Assembly (NCBI GenBank): GCA_026419785.1
Contig: JAODTK010005558.1
Span: 124,001-188,000, forward strand
Direction: 5' to 3'
From: Sclerodactyla briareus
Taxonomy: Eukaryota > Echinodermata > Holothuroidea > Dendrochirotida > Sclerodactylidae
Length of the DNA: 64,000 bases
Below are positions 24,171-35,817 of this stretch, piece after piece; position 1 is the stretch's first letter, and each line of letters starts with the position of its first letter. The notes under the pieces are model-generated. The model saw only the letters and a program-made list of their open reading frames with translations, did not search any database and had not been told where the DNA came from. The position numbers and the translations under genes are program-made.

Positions 24171-26197
24171 ATTAAAAAATAGGAGTGATGGACACATCAA
24201 TACAAGAGTTTATAATTGTCACTACGGGTAGAAAGGAAATTAACTTCCTAAAAAGAGGTTCTCGAGATGAAAAACACCCTAAAAACGCATTTAGAATTGC
24301 TTGAAAGATGACACTCTTTGAGAAATCCTTCAAACAGTCCTCAACAGGGCTTTTAAGGTTTGTGAACATTGTATTATTTCAATAGTTCATGAACCGCTAA
24401 TCTTGCCTCTTTTCGCGTCATGTTGTCTTGATGTCCTCAAGAATGACTGATTTGAGTAAGAGTTTGGACAGGCATACTTGAATGTGACAGAATATATATC
24501 CTCCTGGTGTGACCTACAGCTATACAAAAATCTTAAGTTCCATCAATGGAACTGCCTAGACACGAAATGGTCCCTTCGAACACACAGACAGCTAACTCCT
24601 AATGGAAACCTCCATTGACTTGTGCTATGTCATGGCTTCTTTTTCGGTATTTTTCCTCATAACCTCTCAAGAATTAAAGTCGTCCAAATTTTTACTCTGT
24701 GGAATCAACCAAAGTCTACTTTGTGATAATCGATTGAGTTTGACGAATTTGTCATCCTACTAATTTCCTAGGAGCAGAATAAGCCATCTGTTTTTTTCCA
24801 AATCGTAGTAAAACTTTCCTGTGGTAAGCTGGGGCGTCACTAGGGTTCTCTCTGGTTGGGAGGTGGGGAGTCAATCCGAGAGGTGTGAACTTCATTTAAT
24901 GATGCATATTGTCCCTCTGGAAAAAACAAGAACGCCACTCGCGTAGTGGATTCCTTGCCTTGTTTCCCGGACATTCCCCTTACAAGGTTGTGGGATCACC
25001 TGATGATTCAGCTATATCACACCTTCAAGATGTTGGGTGTGTTGCCAACTCAAACCACAACTTGACACAAAACGACGCAATCACCTGCAATCTTTACTAG
25101 ACCGCAAGAGATGCTTGTTTGCTATGTGACCAAGGTCAAAAAGCTCTGATGGCAATTGAAGTAAAATACTGAAAATAAATCTGGTAAGTAAATGTATCTT
25201 GAAGAGAGGAAGTAAAGTTACGATTCATATAAGCATGAGGTCCAACGTTCCCATTCAGTGTGGGAGGGTACCAGTGACCGTAACCCTGAGTTGTCAGACT
25301 GCAGGCAAGGCTTATTGATGAGGATCACTTTAGCGAAACTTATCACTCATAAGTACTGGTGTGGTCAAGGCGATAGATGAATTCAGTAGCTTTCCTTTGA
25401 TTCTGACGACCACATCATCACAACCAAATTCAATCCAAAACAATTTGTAAAAAAAAAATCTCTTTTTGGGGGTATATGTGTGGGGGAAAGAGAGTGCATC
25501 TGCATACAGGCCTATATATTGTCAATTGCATCCCTCCACTACCCTGGGGCCAAAGTTGAGTCTTGTAGTACACAGTGTCCATAGCATGGTGTCTCACATG
25601 TTGGTCATGTACCATATGTCGTTAATCCATAATGTGACTGAGGGGTAAGTCATTGCCAGTCAGTCGTTTCAATTCGTATGTCAGTAGTCTGTGGTCTTTT
25701 AAGTGACTGTGGGTGTATCACATTTGTCATATTTTTCCGGCCAACGTGACGAGGGGTGTATCATCATTTTGTTGACCCACCTTAGTGCATGACTCACTTG
25801 TCTGGGGTACAAGGGTGTTCAGGCAATGACAAGTGGCATAACTGTTTTTAAAACTTTTGGGGGGTATCATAGCCATTTTACTATCCCATCAAATGTCTCA
25901 TTGCCATTTTTGGGGTCAAACGGTTTCCCAAGGCTTAACAAAATCACATATTCCCTCCCTACAGTGGTGGGGTATATGGCCCACCCCCTGTCACACCTCC
26001 ATATATCTGCTGCATGATAATAATACAAATAGATAATAGAACAACATATCTTTGCAATCTGCTAGTCTATATATATAATATATATATATATATATCTACC
26101 CATGTTGATACATTTCTGAATATTGGGCTCATTCAATGCGATCCAGTAAGACTTCCTGGCCAATTGTTTCAAATGTGATTATCCCGTCAACCACTTT
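24171..26197. other. No gene seen; AT microsatellite
   Basis: Unique DNA; a (TA)n stretch lies at 26066-26096. TGACT-rich text between 25640 and 25830 resembles the duplicated segment at 4801-5240 in composition only. Confidence 0.5.
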
Positions 26198-26400
26198 TCA
26201 CAAATAGTCACATCTGTGACTGTCAACACCAGAAATAGCTAGGCACTTGGGAAGAATAGGATTTTTATATACTTCAAACCCCACCCAGTGTCTGCCTGGA
26301 GTACAGGTGAATGCCCTCACTTTTTGCTCAATAGCGACAAATGCCACAAATATTGTGCCCTCCCCACTTTCAGAATCTTCCTTGTCACTTGCTTCTTCTT
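26198..26400 (-). CDS. Candidate coding fragment, function unknown
   Basis: A minus-strand open frame encodes a segment starting GEEEASDKEDSESGEG (acidic, Ser-rich), continuing through AFVAIEQKVRAFTCTPG and ending CDYL before a stop at about 26198. Acidic linker then mixed hydrophobic text looks protein-like, but there is no pyrimidine-rich acceptor upstream and stop codons lie directly before the acidic part. It could be a decayed coding fragment or chance. Confidence 0.2.
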
Positions 26401-27295
26401 CACCTCCCACTCACTACACACCCACATTAATCCCCTCATTAATGGCTTGTCTATGATCGGTAAACAACATGTAATAAATCCCCATGAGTCAGTCCTGCTT
26501 GTCATGATTTCATCCTGGAAGTTGGTGCTTAAGAGAAGTTGTTGTAACTTTAAATTGTAAACAATCAGAATAATCAGTGAGACTGAGTGCACACAGAGAA
26601 TAATTGGAATACACACTCTCAGTCTTCAGACACTGAATGGTCTGACAGGCAGTCAAACGTTTATTGTGTGTTTATGGCTAAGTTTCACACACACAACTCA
26701 AGAGATTAAATCCTTTTGGGGATTGGGCCAGACCAATGTGACCGCTAAACTAAGGGCCGATTAGTAACACACACAATGCGGCAGTGGTGAAGAGGATTGG
26801 TGGCCCAGAATAGGTGTTCGAATTGAATTCAGGACATTACTGGTGTGCATTTCTGCTGTAATTAATAACTAAGCAAATGGGAAATTTGAAGATCAATCAC
26901 CGTTCTCAATTAAGGGGAAAGCAACAAATTGGCATCCCCCCGGGAGTAAATAAATATAGGGCCTATGGACAAATGCCAGGTGGTCCCCCCCTCGCACCCT
27001 CCCATTGTTATCCATGGTTACCGATCCCAATTTTGTACCTTCCTTGAGAAAATCCAACTGGGATTAATGTAAAATATAACACTAATGAGAGGAAGTATAC
27101 CAAGAAGAGACGTTTCTGACTTGCAATTAGGAATTTGTCAATAAATGCAGTGATGCAGGCTTCAAATAGGGCTACATTTTTCATTTTCATGCGCCCATGA
27201 AACCTGGGGGGGGGGGTGCACCCAATATTGCCAACCCCACCCGTAGCATCACCACTAGTGCTCAGGAGGTTACATATTTCACTGGTGTAGTAAAT
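26401..27295. other. No gene seen
   Basis: Unique DNA with an eight-base G run near 27210. No supportable feature. Confidence 0.45.
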
Positions 27296-27465
27296 ACTCA
27301 AACATATCAGGAATAAGAATAAAATGAAAATTCTCAAGAAGTTGTACTGTCTTAACTGGGGGAAATATTTGGTGCAGTCCAATACTCAAACATATCAGAA
27401 ATAGAGCAATAAAATGACAATTCAAGAATTTGTACTGTCTTCACTGGGGGAAATATTTGTTTGGT
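27296..27465. repeat. Tandem duplication, unit about 88 bp
   Basis: ACTCAAACATATCAG at 27296 and again at 27384 begins two similar units, each containing AAAATGA, TTGTACTGTCTT and ACTGGGGGAAATATTTG. The copies differ by scattered changes and a few indels. Confidence 0.85.
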
Positions 27466-27649
27466 TGGCTATCGCTTGTTTCATTCTGTACAAGATCGTT
27501 GCAGAGAATAAGGATTGTCCTATGGTGTACTGGAATGACCTTCAACTGCTTACCAAAAACCAATAGGTTAATCTCATCATATGTACAAACCAAATACCTA
27601 ATGTGAACTTAATAGATATTTGCTTCATTAGATATCATGCTGACGAGCA

Positions 27650-28310
27650 GATGCAAATGCCAAATCTATCCACCTTTCAGTGTTTTCGACTGTCTTGACC
27701 TTCCACATTATTTGAGATAGCTTGTGATAAGAGTATCGTAGATGGTAGTGTCATTGACTTTTTTGTTGTCTTAACAAAACGCATCAGGCCAACACAAAAA
27801 AAACAGCAAAATCACCAGGTCCAAAGGTCAAAATGGGTTCAAAAGGTTCATGAGGTCAAAGTGGTCACCAGATGTATTTCACCCAGAAGAACGAAACTTT
27901 CCATTACGACAGTCCTCCCAAATGTTTAGTTGCCGAGATATATGACAATTCTGTGGTGACCTCGAATGACCTTGTACCCGACACCAAAAACAATTTTTTT
28001 AGGTTCATCCTCACCATACATGCTACCCAAATACCAATTTGAACTTGATAGATACTGCGTCTTAGATATCGTGCTGACAAGCTTTTTGAACTTTGCCCTC
28101 TCGAGACTTGAATGAACTTGAACGGGACCCCCAAAACAATAGCGGTCATCCGCCTATAGGTGCAACCACAATCTAATTTGAACTTGATACCAGTTGCAAT
28201 GTTGAGATATCGTGCGGACAAGGGGTGTCACACACCAAAGCACACACAGACACACACACACACATACGCACGGTGCATGACTACATAGATTCCGGTTGCC
28301 TCGGCAAGAA
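27650..28310 (+). repeat. TGACC-module repeat, copy 1, ending in (CA)n
   Basis: Modules contain a GACCTT-rich part, then CCCAAAACAATAG, then GAACTTGATA, then GATATCGTGC and GACAAG. The block ends in (CA)n (28240-28268) followed by CATGACTACATAGA. The same order of parts and a matching end recur at 45235-46130, and related modules fill 39230-41960. Confidence 0.65.
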
Positions 28311-28733
28311 TCAATTATGATGAAACATCCTTAGAAGGCAATCCGGTGCTACTTATAGTTGCATGTTCGTATATTACCACCTGAACTAACCACCTAACGA
28401 TTAAGATTAAGAGATTTTGGTCAAAATATGTTTAGAGGGCACCTGCCTCCATGTCTCCTCCTCCCAGTCGTGGCGGCCCCCACTTGTGGTAAGAAGTGCC
28501 CAGCGTCACTTGACTGGTTAATGAGTGCCCGGCGCACTTGTGTTTAGGAGCGCCAGTAATTTTTCCACTAGACTCATAAGTATATTTAATATCGTCATGG
28601 TTCTTGCCTACATTCCGCAACCATGACACTAACTTCTTTTGGTGAAAAATAGAATATCTTACCTATATTGTTTGATTTTCACTCAATGGTACCAAGGTCA
28701 CTGGATATATAGTATGTAATTGGTTTCTCACAG

Positions 28734-28850
28734 GGTGAGGCTTCACTGGTAGCTGTGCTACACTCCAAGCCTGCCAGATGGGGATTTTCTATTGAAGTTC
28801 ATTGGGAGCAGATTCAGGAAAACCCATCATCACATCTTGTGGCATTTTAA
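28734..28850 (+). CDS. Candidate 3'-terminal coding exon, function unknown
   Basis: The acceptor TTGGTTTCTCACAG (ending 28733) leads into 38 codons beginning GEASLVAVLHSKPARW and ending in a TAA at 28848-28850. The composition is protein-like, with three Trp/Phe-centred hydrophobic spots. I do not recognise it. It lies on the same strand as the candidate at 22397-22519, but nothing links them. The following 200 bases contain other open frames on both strands without good splice sites. Confidence 0.35.
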   Translation, partial: GEASLVAVLHSKPARWGFSIEVHWEQIQENPSSHLVAF

Positions 28851-29356
28851 TCCAGAAAGCAAAAGCACTTTGGATTCACAGTTTGTCTCAAATATAAGAA
28901 CTGTGGTTGTTGTAGTCGAGATCCGTAAATACACGGGCATTGGCACTTCCTTGATCGAATCGCCTGTTTTGCAGGGTTTCATCGCAAAAAGTGCAGAACA
29001 CTCGAAACATACATCACGAGGAACACACCAAAGACGCCAATCGTTGCTTGGATTAGTCAGCAATTGGTCAGTATTGATGGGATAATTGTGATTTAGGACC
29101 ACCAAGGAGGCTCATCATTTGGACAGTCCTGGCACAATGGACCTAATTCTCCGTATTTGATATCCGTGTGTTTATATTTGATCATGCGCTCGAGGTCCAG
29201 CTCGGGGGAGCAAGGTTGAGACAGAGGGTTAACTAGACAGCTTCTTACAAATCATAATTGCTGTTTCATGTACAGCTGGTTTCCATGGAAAGTGTTGATA
29301 GGATGGCACCTTTCTCCTGAAACTCACGGTCAAGGTTAGGGCTCGATAGGATGGAC
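28851..29356. other. No confident gene
   Basis: Open frames of 90 or more codons exist on both strands at 28792-29105. A GTCAGT donor-like site follows the plus-strand frame near 29067, but its acceptor is weak. Nothing further can be supported. Confidence 0.4.
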
Positions 29357-29545
29357 CGGCGCGTACCAGAGAGATTTGTCTTGGGGGGGGTGTTCGAGGT
29401 CAGAACCCAAGGGAAGTGTGCCCATACATGGCTCCCCCTCCCTATTGGCGGATAAGTGCAATTTATGGGCCCCTAGACACATGCTACCTGCAATATTTGT
29501 AAATAACGCTGCAACACGCTCTCCTGAACTGGAAAAAAATTGGGA
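29357..29545 (+). mobile_element. hAT-like MITE (CAGTGGCGTACC family), partial copy
   Basis: GCGTACCAGAGAGATTTGTC, an eight-base G run, AACCCAAGGGAAGTGTGCCC and TTATGGGCCCCTAGACAC match the copy at 6341-6608 in order. The GGGTACGCCACTG end is missing. Confidence 0.65.
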
Positions 29546-29902
29546 TGGACTAAGCATCAAGGCCCATACAAGGTCCAGCAAGGATCTGCGTTCGAAACTG
29601 ATATCCTCGGTCATAGTGTATATCTACACTAGGCCCATATCATGATAAGCTTCTTGAGGCCTATACCCTAGAAACTCTCCAATCATATCACTTCTGCTTG
29701 ATGGCGAGAAAGCAGGGAAAGGGCAAAAACAGTCCCATTCTGTCAGACTGGAATTGAAGATCCCGGTCTCCACAGGGGATTGCATGCTCTATCTACAGGT
29801 GCCATGCATGGGTGGCATTAATTACCACCACCCAGGCAAATGTCCAGGAAACGTTTGGTACACAGTTTTCTTCCGCAAATAATTTCACAACACAGTAGGC
29901 AA

Positions 29903-30303
29903 ATTAGCTCATTTGTATAGCTCCAGAATGCCAAACTATGTGATTGTGAGTTCGAGCCCATTGGGACCGAGGACTTTTCCCCGCAGTGCTGTTGGACAAG
30001 GGGTGGGGTGGGACCCTTCAGGAGACATGCACGTGTCAAAGCCGGTACCACCTTGTGACATGACTTGTGAAGAGCAAGCGCCAAATGTGGCAGGCCCTAT
30101 TGGGAAGTGTCCCAGGGGACACGATGAATGGACATACTGGAACGGTATGTCGGGTGAGAACAATCAAGAAGTGCGTGCTATATAGTCACGGATGTGACAG
30201 TTACTATGATCAGGGTGATATCTGTAAAACCAACCCTTGATTCATTTCTTCGAGGCGAAAAAGCGTCTATATAAAAACGGGATATTATCATTATTATTAT
30301 TTA
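29903..30303 (+). mobile_element. tRNA-derived SINE, family A, copy 2
   Basis: An A-box-like TAGCTCATTTGTATAGCTCC and a good B-box-like GAGTTCGAGCCC lie about 30 bases apart, as in a Pol III promoter derived from a tRNA. The body shares CCGCAGTGCTGTTGGACAAG, CCCAGGGGACAC and TACTGGAA with the copy at 5385-5760 and ends with AAAAAGCGTCTATATAAA and TTATTATTATT. The SINE's 3' end resembles LINE tails of the GCGCTATATAAA type, as expected if it borrowed the tail of an L2-like LINE. Confidence 0.75.
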
Positions 30304-31090
30304 TACACTGGAACAGACAAAACTCACTTGCATGCTGCCCTTATCGTTTGGGTCCTGGAAATCTTGCTGTTAAATGTTAGCTGGCTGGTTCATGTTGTTC
30401 TCGCAAGCCTGTCGTCGTCTGTAAAGAACCAACATTTAACAAACCATTTGAATAAGGTGAAAAATGAATATATGCACTTGAAGAGTTACGTTGAGAGCAT
30501 CACCTACCATGCCTTGCGGCCATCTTTCTGACAGGGAGGAGGTGGGCGAGGTGGAGGGGTGGGGGGGGGCGGGGGTGAGCACATGTAACAGCCTCACTGT
30601 TGTGGAGCACTTCAGTAAAGGATGCTCATGCACACAGTTGGTATCGGGCCCATATTATTTTCAAATGCCACTGCAATACTTTTGAATGTTCTTACGCCAC
30701 AAGGTATTAACCCATGTAATATGATGCCCCGCACATTCTGTAGAATGCATTACATCAGAATTGAGGTGTCGTAAACAATCCAACGTTTCTCAAGGAGGCA
30801 TTCGTCTCTCGAGGCAGCTCAACGGCAAATGAAGGCAAACCTTGCTGATGTCATGAGAGGATCGCCCCAGTGCAAATACGATATCGATACGGGATCCGTC
30901 ATGATGATTGCATCGTAAAATTAGTCTGATATACTCCAGGATGATTTTTGGTTGTGACTAAGTAAACTGTACTGTTTATTAATTCACTGGGTGTTTCACA
31001 AGAGACAATGCCTCTTACTATGTAGTGCTGGAAGGCTAGGTGTTGTGGCAACCCTAATGGCAGAATGACACCTATGAGCAAAAGGTTGCT
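30304..31090. other. No gene seen
   Basis: Unique DNA with a G-rich patch near 30560. No supportable gene. Confidence 0.45.
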
Positions 31091-31817
31091 TTAAGCGGCG
31101 TTTCCATGTCCGCGAGCGGGCCCCGCGTCTAAAATCGGCCCCCCGTTATTTTCAATGGAGCCGTTCCCCATGCACGGGGGGCGGGCGGCGCCCCGTGTGG
31201 TATTTCGTCATAAATTTCCGGGGATTTCCCTGCAATCTTACTGGCTTGTAGCCCTATAAAGTCAGAGTAGAAAACAAGTTATGTTCAAATCATTTCCAAG
31301 CAACACTCCTAACTGTTTCAATCAACACTCGTAATGAGATCTTATACAAATTCTCTCCATTTAACAAACGGGCCGCCACCTATTTGAACACATAATTCGC
31401 ATGTTTAAACCATTGCCGTGTCAATTTTTGGCTAAATCATAAATCTCCAAAACCTGGCACTTGTGAAGCAATTGTATTAATTGATTATTGTATTTTGAGT
31501 CCTAATCGTTTTTTGACCTTCAGAAACAATGGTTCTAAGAAACTAAACATCGGTGTTTAGGTTCAAACACTAGTAGGCCTATGCGTCCGATGTTTTATGA
31601 ATAATAATCATAATGTATATAATAACAATAATAGCAAAAATACTATAGGCTACATACAAACATACACGGTTCCTTATATAGCGCATATACACACTAAGGT
31701 AAGAGGTGCAGCATGATTTCGAAAAACGCCCCGCCCCCCCGCCCGCGTGCATGGCAACGTTCACTCACCGTTGTCTGCGTGGCCCGCCCGCCCACGTGCA
31801 TGGAAACACGGCTTTAA
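31091..31817. mobile_element. GC-ended foldback element, copy 1
   Basis: The left end reads TTAAGCGGCGTTTCCATG. The right end, reversed, reads TTAAAGCCGTGTTTCCATG and continues into CACGTGGGCGGGCGGG. Each end carries an inner second module (near 31175-31195 and 31725-31755), and a GTTATTTTCAATGGAG core sits at about 31144. The AT-rich centre of about 500 bp has no transposase frame. The same modules make up the element at 49270-49478. TTAA occurs at both limits but may be part of the ends rather than a target duplication. Confidence 0.7.
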
Positions 31818-32893
31818 TCAGGAAAGTTGACTTTACACAGAGTACATAGATAAACAGCTGGTAATTTCCGTTATTTGGTTGAAATATACCATCACTTTCG
31901 AACGATTTATAGTAACCTTTTCAATAACTTGAAGAGAATTTGTTTAGCCTAACATCAGAAATTGATCAGCGACACACACTACTTGGGTTGGGATTTGCTA
32001 AGATTACTCTAGAATACCCACCAGAGATTCTTCCAGCTGGTATTAAAGGACTTCAGAGGTAACATTTTCTGTTCCGCAACATTAGGCAGGGTATTAATCA
32101 TTGATGAAATTTGGAAAACAGTGATAACTCAGGAAATGTCTGTAACAATTTGCAAATTGCTCTTAACAATGTGGCAGAGGGAACATATTTGTCGAGTCTT
32201 GAGGAATATATTTTTCCCTTCAAACAACTTTTTGGAAGAGAGTGAATAAAAATTGAGAGGGAAAAAAAAAAAATCATTTGCCTATTTTGAATCCTTGTCC
32301 AGTCACTGTTCAAAATAAATTCAAAAATTCAAAATGCAACCGCCATCCCACATTTTTTTTTTAATCATAGGGGAGAGGGAGATATGCTATTGTTGCTCGA
32401 AACAAGGCATGGTTAAGTCGTATTTCTCGAGAAAACAAAGTGAGAATTCAACGGTGGGGGCTCATAACCTAAATAGAATGCAGGGCATAGGAAAAACTTG
32501 AGCGGTCTTGTTGATAGCTTGGAAGCAAAATGACCCGTCAGGAATTTAATTGATGGTCTTATTGCATCATACACCCCTCCAAAGAAAAATCTCGTCTAAA
32601 AACTTTTGTCACCATGTTAGATTATGTGTTGAGTATCCAGATGCTGCTTAGTACTTGCATATTTGGGTGATGATGCTTCATATCCAAGCATGCCGCGTAA
32701 ATCTCACTCACGTTAGGGATGCAAGTTCATCTGCAAAGTATAAACTGTATCTAGCATATAAAACACACATAGGTTTGATACATGTTCTACAAAGCAATAA
32801 TATCCCACTGTGACATGATCATCTGACAGCATTTGGGGACTCATTACGACTGTGTCCGCAGATAACAACACAAATTCTTACTGAATTACTCAC
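31818..32893. other. No gene seen
   Basis: AT-rich unique DNA without a supportable feature. Confidence 0.45.
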
Positions 32894-33047
32894 CATAATA
32901 AGAATACTCATCTGTCGTACGTTCGGGGAAAAGCCACCAACCAGCATAAATCAATTGCTCAACATAAATCACAGAATTAACCCAATAAAGTTCTGCTAAA
33001 CCACTATAAATAGCCCTCTTTACGGCGGAGCGATCTAAACGTGAACA
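32894..33047 (-). CDS. Candidate internal exon, best in the window, function unknown
   Basis: Read on the minus strand, the acceptor CCCTCCTCTCCACGCCAG (ending at plus 33048) is followed by 154 bases with one open frame and a consensus donor G/GTGAGT (plus 32888-32893). The frame starts at a codon boundary, encodes 51 residues and ends with one base of the next codon. It starts CSRLDRSAVKR, continues through a hydrophobic aromatic segment around ELYWVNSVIYVEQLIYAGWW that could be membrane-spanning, and ends near ERTTDEYSYY. I do not recognise the family. Strong signals at both ends and consistent phase make chance less likely than for the other candidates. Confidence 0.5.
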
Positions 33048-34376
33048 CTGGCGTGGAGAGGAGGGCATTATCTGGTTACTCTGCCTCCCATCCCACACGT
33101 AAATACAGTAACATCAACACATGCACGCTGTGCTCCCTCATTTGAGCGTTTAATGACTGGACCCGGCTATTGTAAAGGTTATATATAATATTAGGAATGC
33201 GGGCTATGTCTGGAATCCCCTGCTTGGCAATAGCCATTTTCCGCGAACACTTGCTGTAGACTCCTATCAATTATTTTATAAGACGTCAAAAACCCGGAAG
33301 GCACGGCTAAATGTTTCCAGCTACACCAGGCCGGCCCTGCTCGATCGGTCACGGATAATAGAGCGGACTGGAATATGCGGTTGCCATGCCGACCAAATTC
33401 GTTGGAGCTCAGTCCGGGTGGCGTGCTCTCGCTCGTGGGGGATCATTAATGCGCTAGCTGGTGCAACAATGGGTAACTCATGCATCAGGTTGGGTAACCC
33501 ACTTTGGAGCGGGAAAAATTCGGGATACGAACGTCAAAGATGCAATGAGGGCTGCTGTAAATGCGCCAGAACTTAGCTGATCGAAAGACAGTCAAGGTCT
33601 TTTATGTGACATCAATCTGACGCTCATCAAATCAAATGTTCTGATAGTGAGCTACTCATGGGGTGTGCTATTATCTATCTCTTGAATGTCTGTTAACTAT
33701 TTGTCCTTTGGCAATAATTTGACATGATATGATAATTCCTGCATCATACAACTTTTCTTCGGTGAAGGATTCAGTCCATGTTCTCGTGAGTACAATGGGC
33801 AGAGGATCATCCCTATGAGAGGCCAACAACGGGAACACCTTGAAAGAATGAATTGAAATTATTGCAGCTATAATCTTGAATTTTTTTTAAATCTAACTAG
33901 TAGTGGACGTAACACTTTAGACACCACAAGTTACCCTACTGTCAGGCAAAACTGGGCGGGGGTGCCCGGCACTTGGGCATTCTACCAGGCACTCATGACA
34001 ATTAACACAAGTCCTCATCCTCCTCCTCCTTGATTACTATTAACTTACATAAAATGCACAAAAACTAGAGTGTGTTTGTGAACAACGAATAATTACCGTT
34101 ATGACCCCGCACCCCAATTATGTCATATATCGAGATCTGGCAATTCACAGCGTACCGGTCGGCAAAACCCCATAGTCACCTCATCTATGTGACAGGCTAA
34201 GGGGTACGGCAGTTAGGAGGGCCATTCACGCTACCACCAACGTCCCGACAATCGGAAAGAATACACTTGGAGAAGTTGTTTAGTTTAAAGAGTTGGTGTA
34301 GCTCAAGTTGAGCGAAGTTAAAGATGAAAATTTGAGAGTTTTCTGATAGCCAAAATGCTTGACAAGCAGAACTTTG
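33048..34376. other. No gene called; GC-richer island 33290-33520
   Basis: A stretch richer in CpG (around 33290-33520) lies directly upstream, in minus-strand terms, of the exon at 32894-33047. It could be a promoter or first-exon region, but I see no clear frame. The rest is unique DNA. Confidence 0.3.
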
Positions 34377-34438
34377 TCTGGCAAAATGAGAAGGACGATG
34401 GGGTTGCCATACCGGTACGCTTTGAAATTGCCAGATGC
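34377..34438 (+). repeat. Short foldback repeat, copy 3
   Basis: TCTGGCAAAATGAGAAGGACG starts the copy and GAAATTGCCAGATGC ends it, so the terminal TCTGGCAA and TTGCCAGA are perfect 8-base inverted repeats. ACCGGTAC is in the centre. Confidence 0.65.
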
Positions 34439-34608
34439 TCAATATAGGCATCATTGGTGTGCATGGTTCGAAAGAGGTAAGTCAGAGCAGTGAAATAGAT
34501 CGATTTGCGGTGTTCTCCAGCTCCCTATTGTCCTTCAAGACTATTGTTCAGATGATTCTGGGCACAACCCTGTACCGTTTCATATTATTAGTTCTATATG
34601 GTGAAATA

Positions 34609-34664
34609 CCGGCAAAAAGAGAAGGGCGAGGGGTTGGCCAACCGGTACATGTGCATTGCCAGAC
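34609..34664 (+). repeat. Short foldback repeat, copy 4
   Basis: CCGGCAAAAAGAGAAGGGCG, GGCCAACCGGTAC and GCATTGCCAGAC match the family. It lies only about 170 bases downstream of copy 3 in the same orientation. Confidence 0.6.
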
Positions 34665-35817
34665 ACTCTGTAGCATATTGGGGAAGCACATGGTCAATAA
34701 GGGTAAGAAAGTAAATTGTAGATCGATTACGAATATAATGTTCAATGGAACCTCTTTTTAGTAGTAATTATCACCTGGATGGTTTGTGTTGACGTGACAG
34801 GAACACTTCCCTGGTCACAAATTTATCATTCAGGTTTATGGTGCTCACGGAGCCATTTTGGGAAGTTATCGTTCATGTGTGACTGCGCTCTTGGGTTATG
34901 AAGAGCGATAATTTTCATTTTATAGTCCCAGTGTCAACGCTTCCTTAATCTTGCCATGAAATGGACAGTTGCCCTTTACTGCTACCACACAGCCATTTTG
35001 TTTGAAGACAGATTTCCCTACCTATTTTTTCCCCCCAGAATGTCTCCCACTAATCCTAATTGTTGCTTCGAGATTTTTCCCCCCATCTTTGGTGTAGGGA
35101 TGGAGTAAGAGGGGAGAGTATCTTGCAACCTCTCCAGCAGGTTGGGGTGCTCAAAATAATAGGAAGGCCATCAGCCAGGCGGAACAATATAGACCGCCAG
35201 TGCCTCACTGTACCAATCACCACTCCCCCCTCCCCCATTCTGCTGGTTTGAGATGGTATAGCGGAGTAACTGTGGCTAGTAACCTTTACCGCTGGCAGCA
35301 CAACTGGGGGGTGTGGGGGACTCACTCCTCTCAATGGAAAAAAGTTGAGGGGGAAAATGCATGATAACCCCCTCCCTCCAATATTTTATCAAGCTCGCAG
35401 CATAAAACACTCAAGAAGGGCCATTTCCGGGCATCTGGGGGTTTGAAAAACCTAAATTCCAGGCCCAGCGCCACCGATGGTAGGCTCGCGTTTAGATGTT
35501 CACCACACATTAGCCCCTCATTAATTTTCTGTTCCGTCACACCTGCCCTTACCCACCTCTAAAGGGTGGTGGACTGATTATAAAAGAGGACGAGAAATAT
35601 TTGTTCCTATGGGGAACTGAACGGAAATGGGTCATCCATGTGTTGCTCATTTTTGCCGGGATCCAAGGGCAGTGAACTAAGGACATGGACATCTATGATG
35701 ACCAATAATATTGAAATATCATCGCCCACTAACATTGCTCGATTTCGCACAGCAGCACCCCACCTTCTTGCAAAATAGTAGCAAGAGACACCCTAGTGAT
35801 GGGAGTGAGGACTGAAG
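34665..35817. other. No gene seen
   Basis: Unique DNA with C-rich patches near 35030 and 35225. No supportable feature. Confidence 0.45.
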
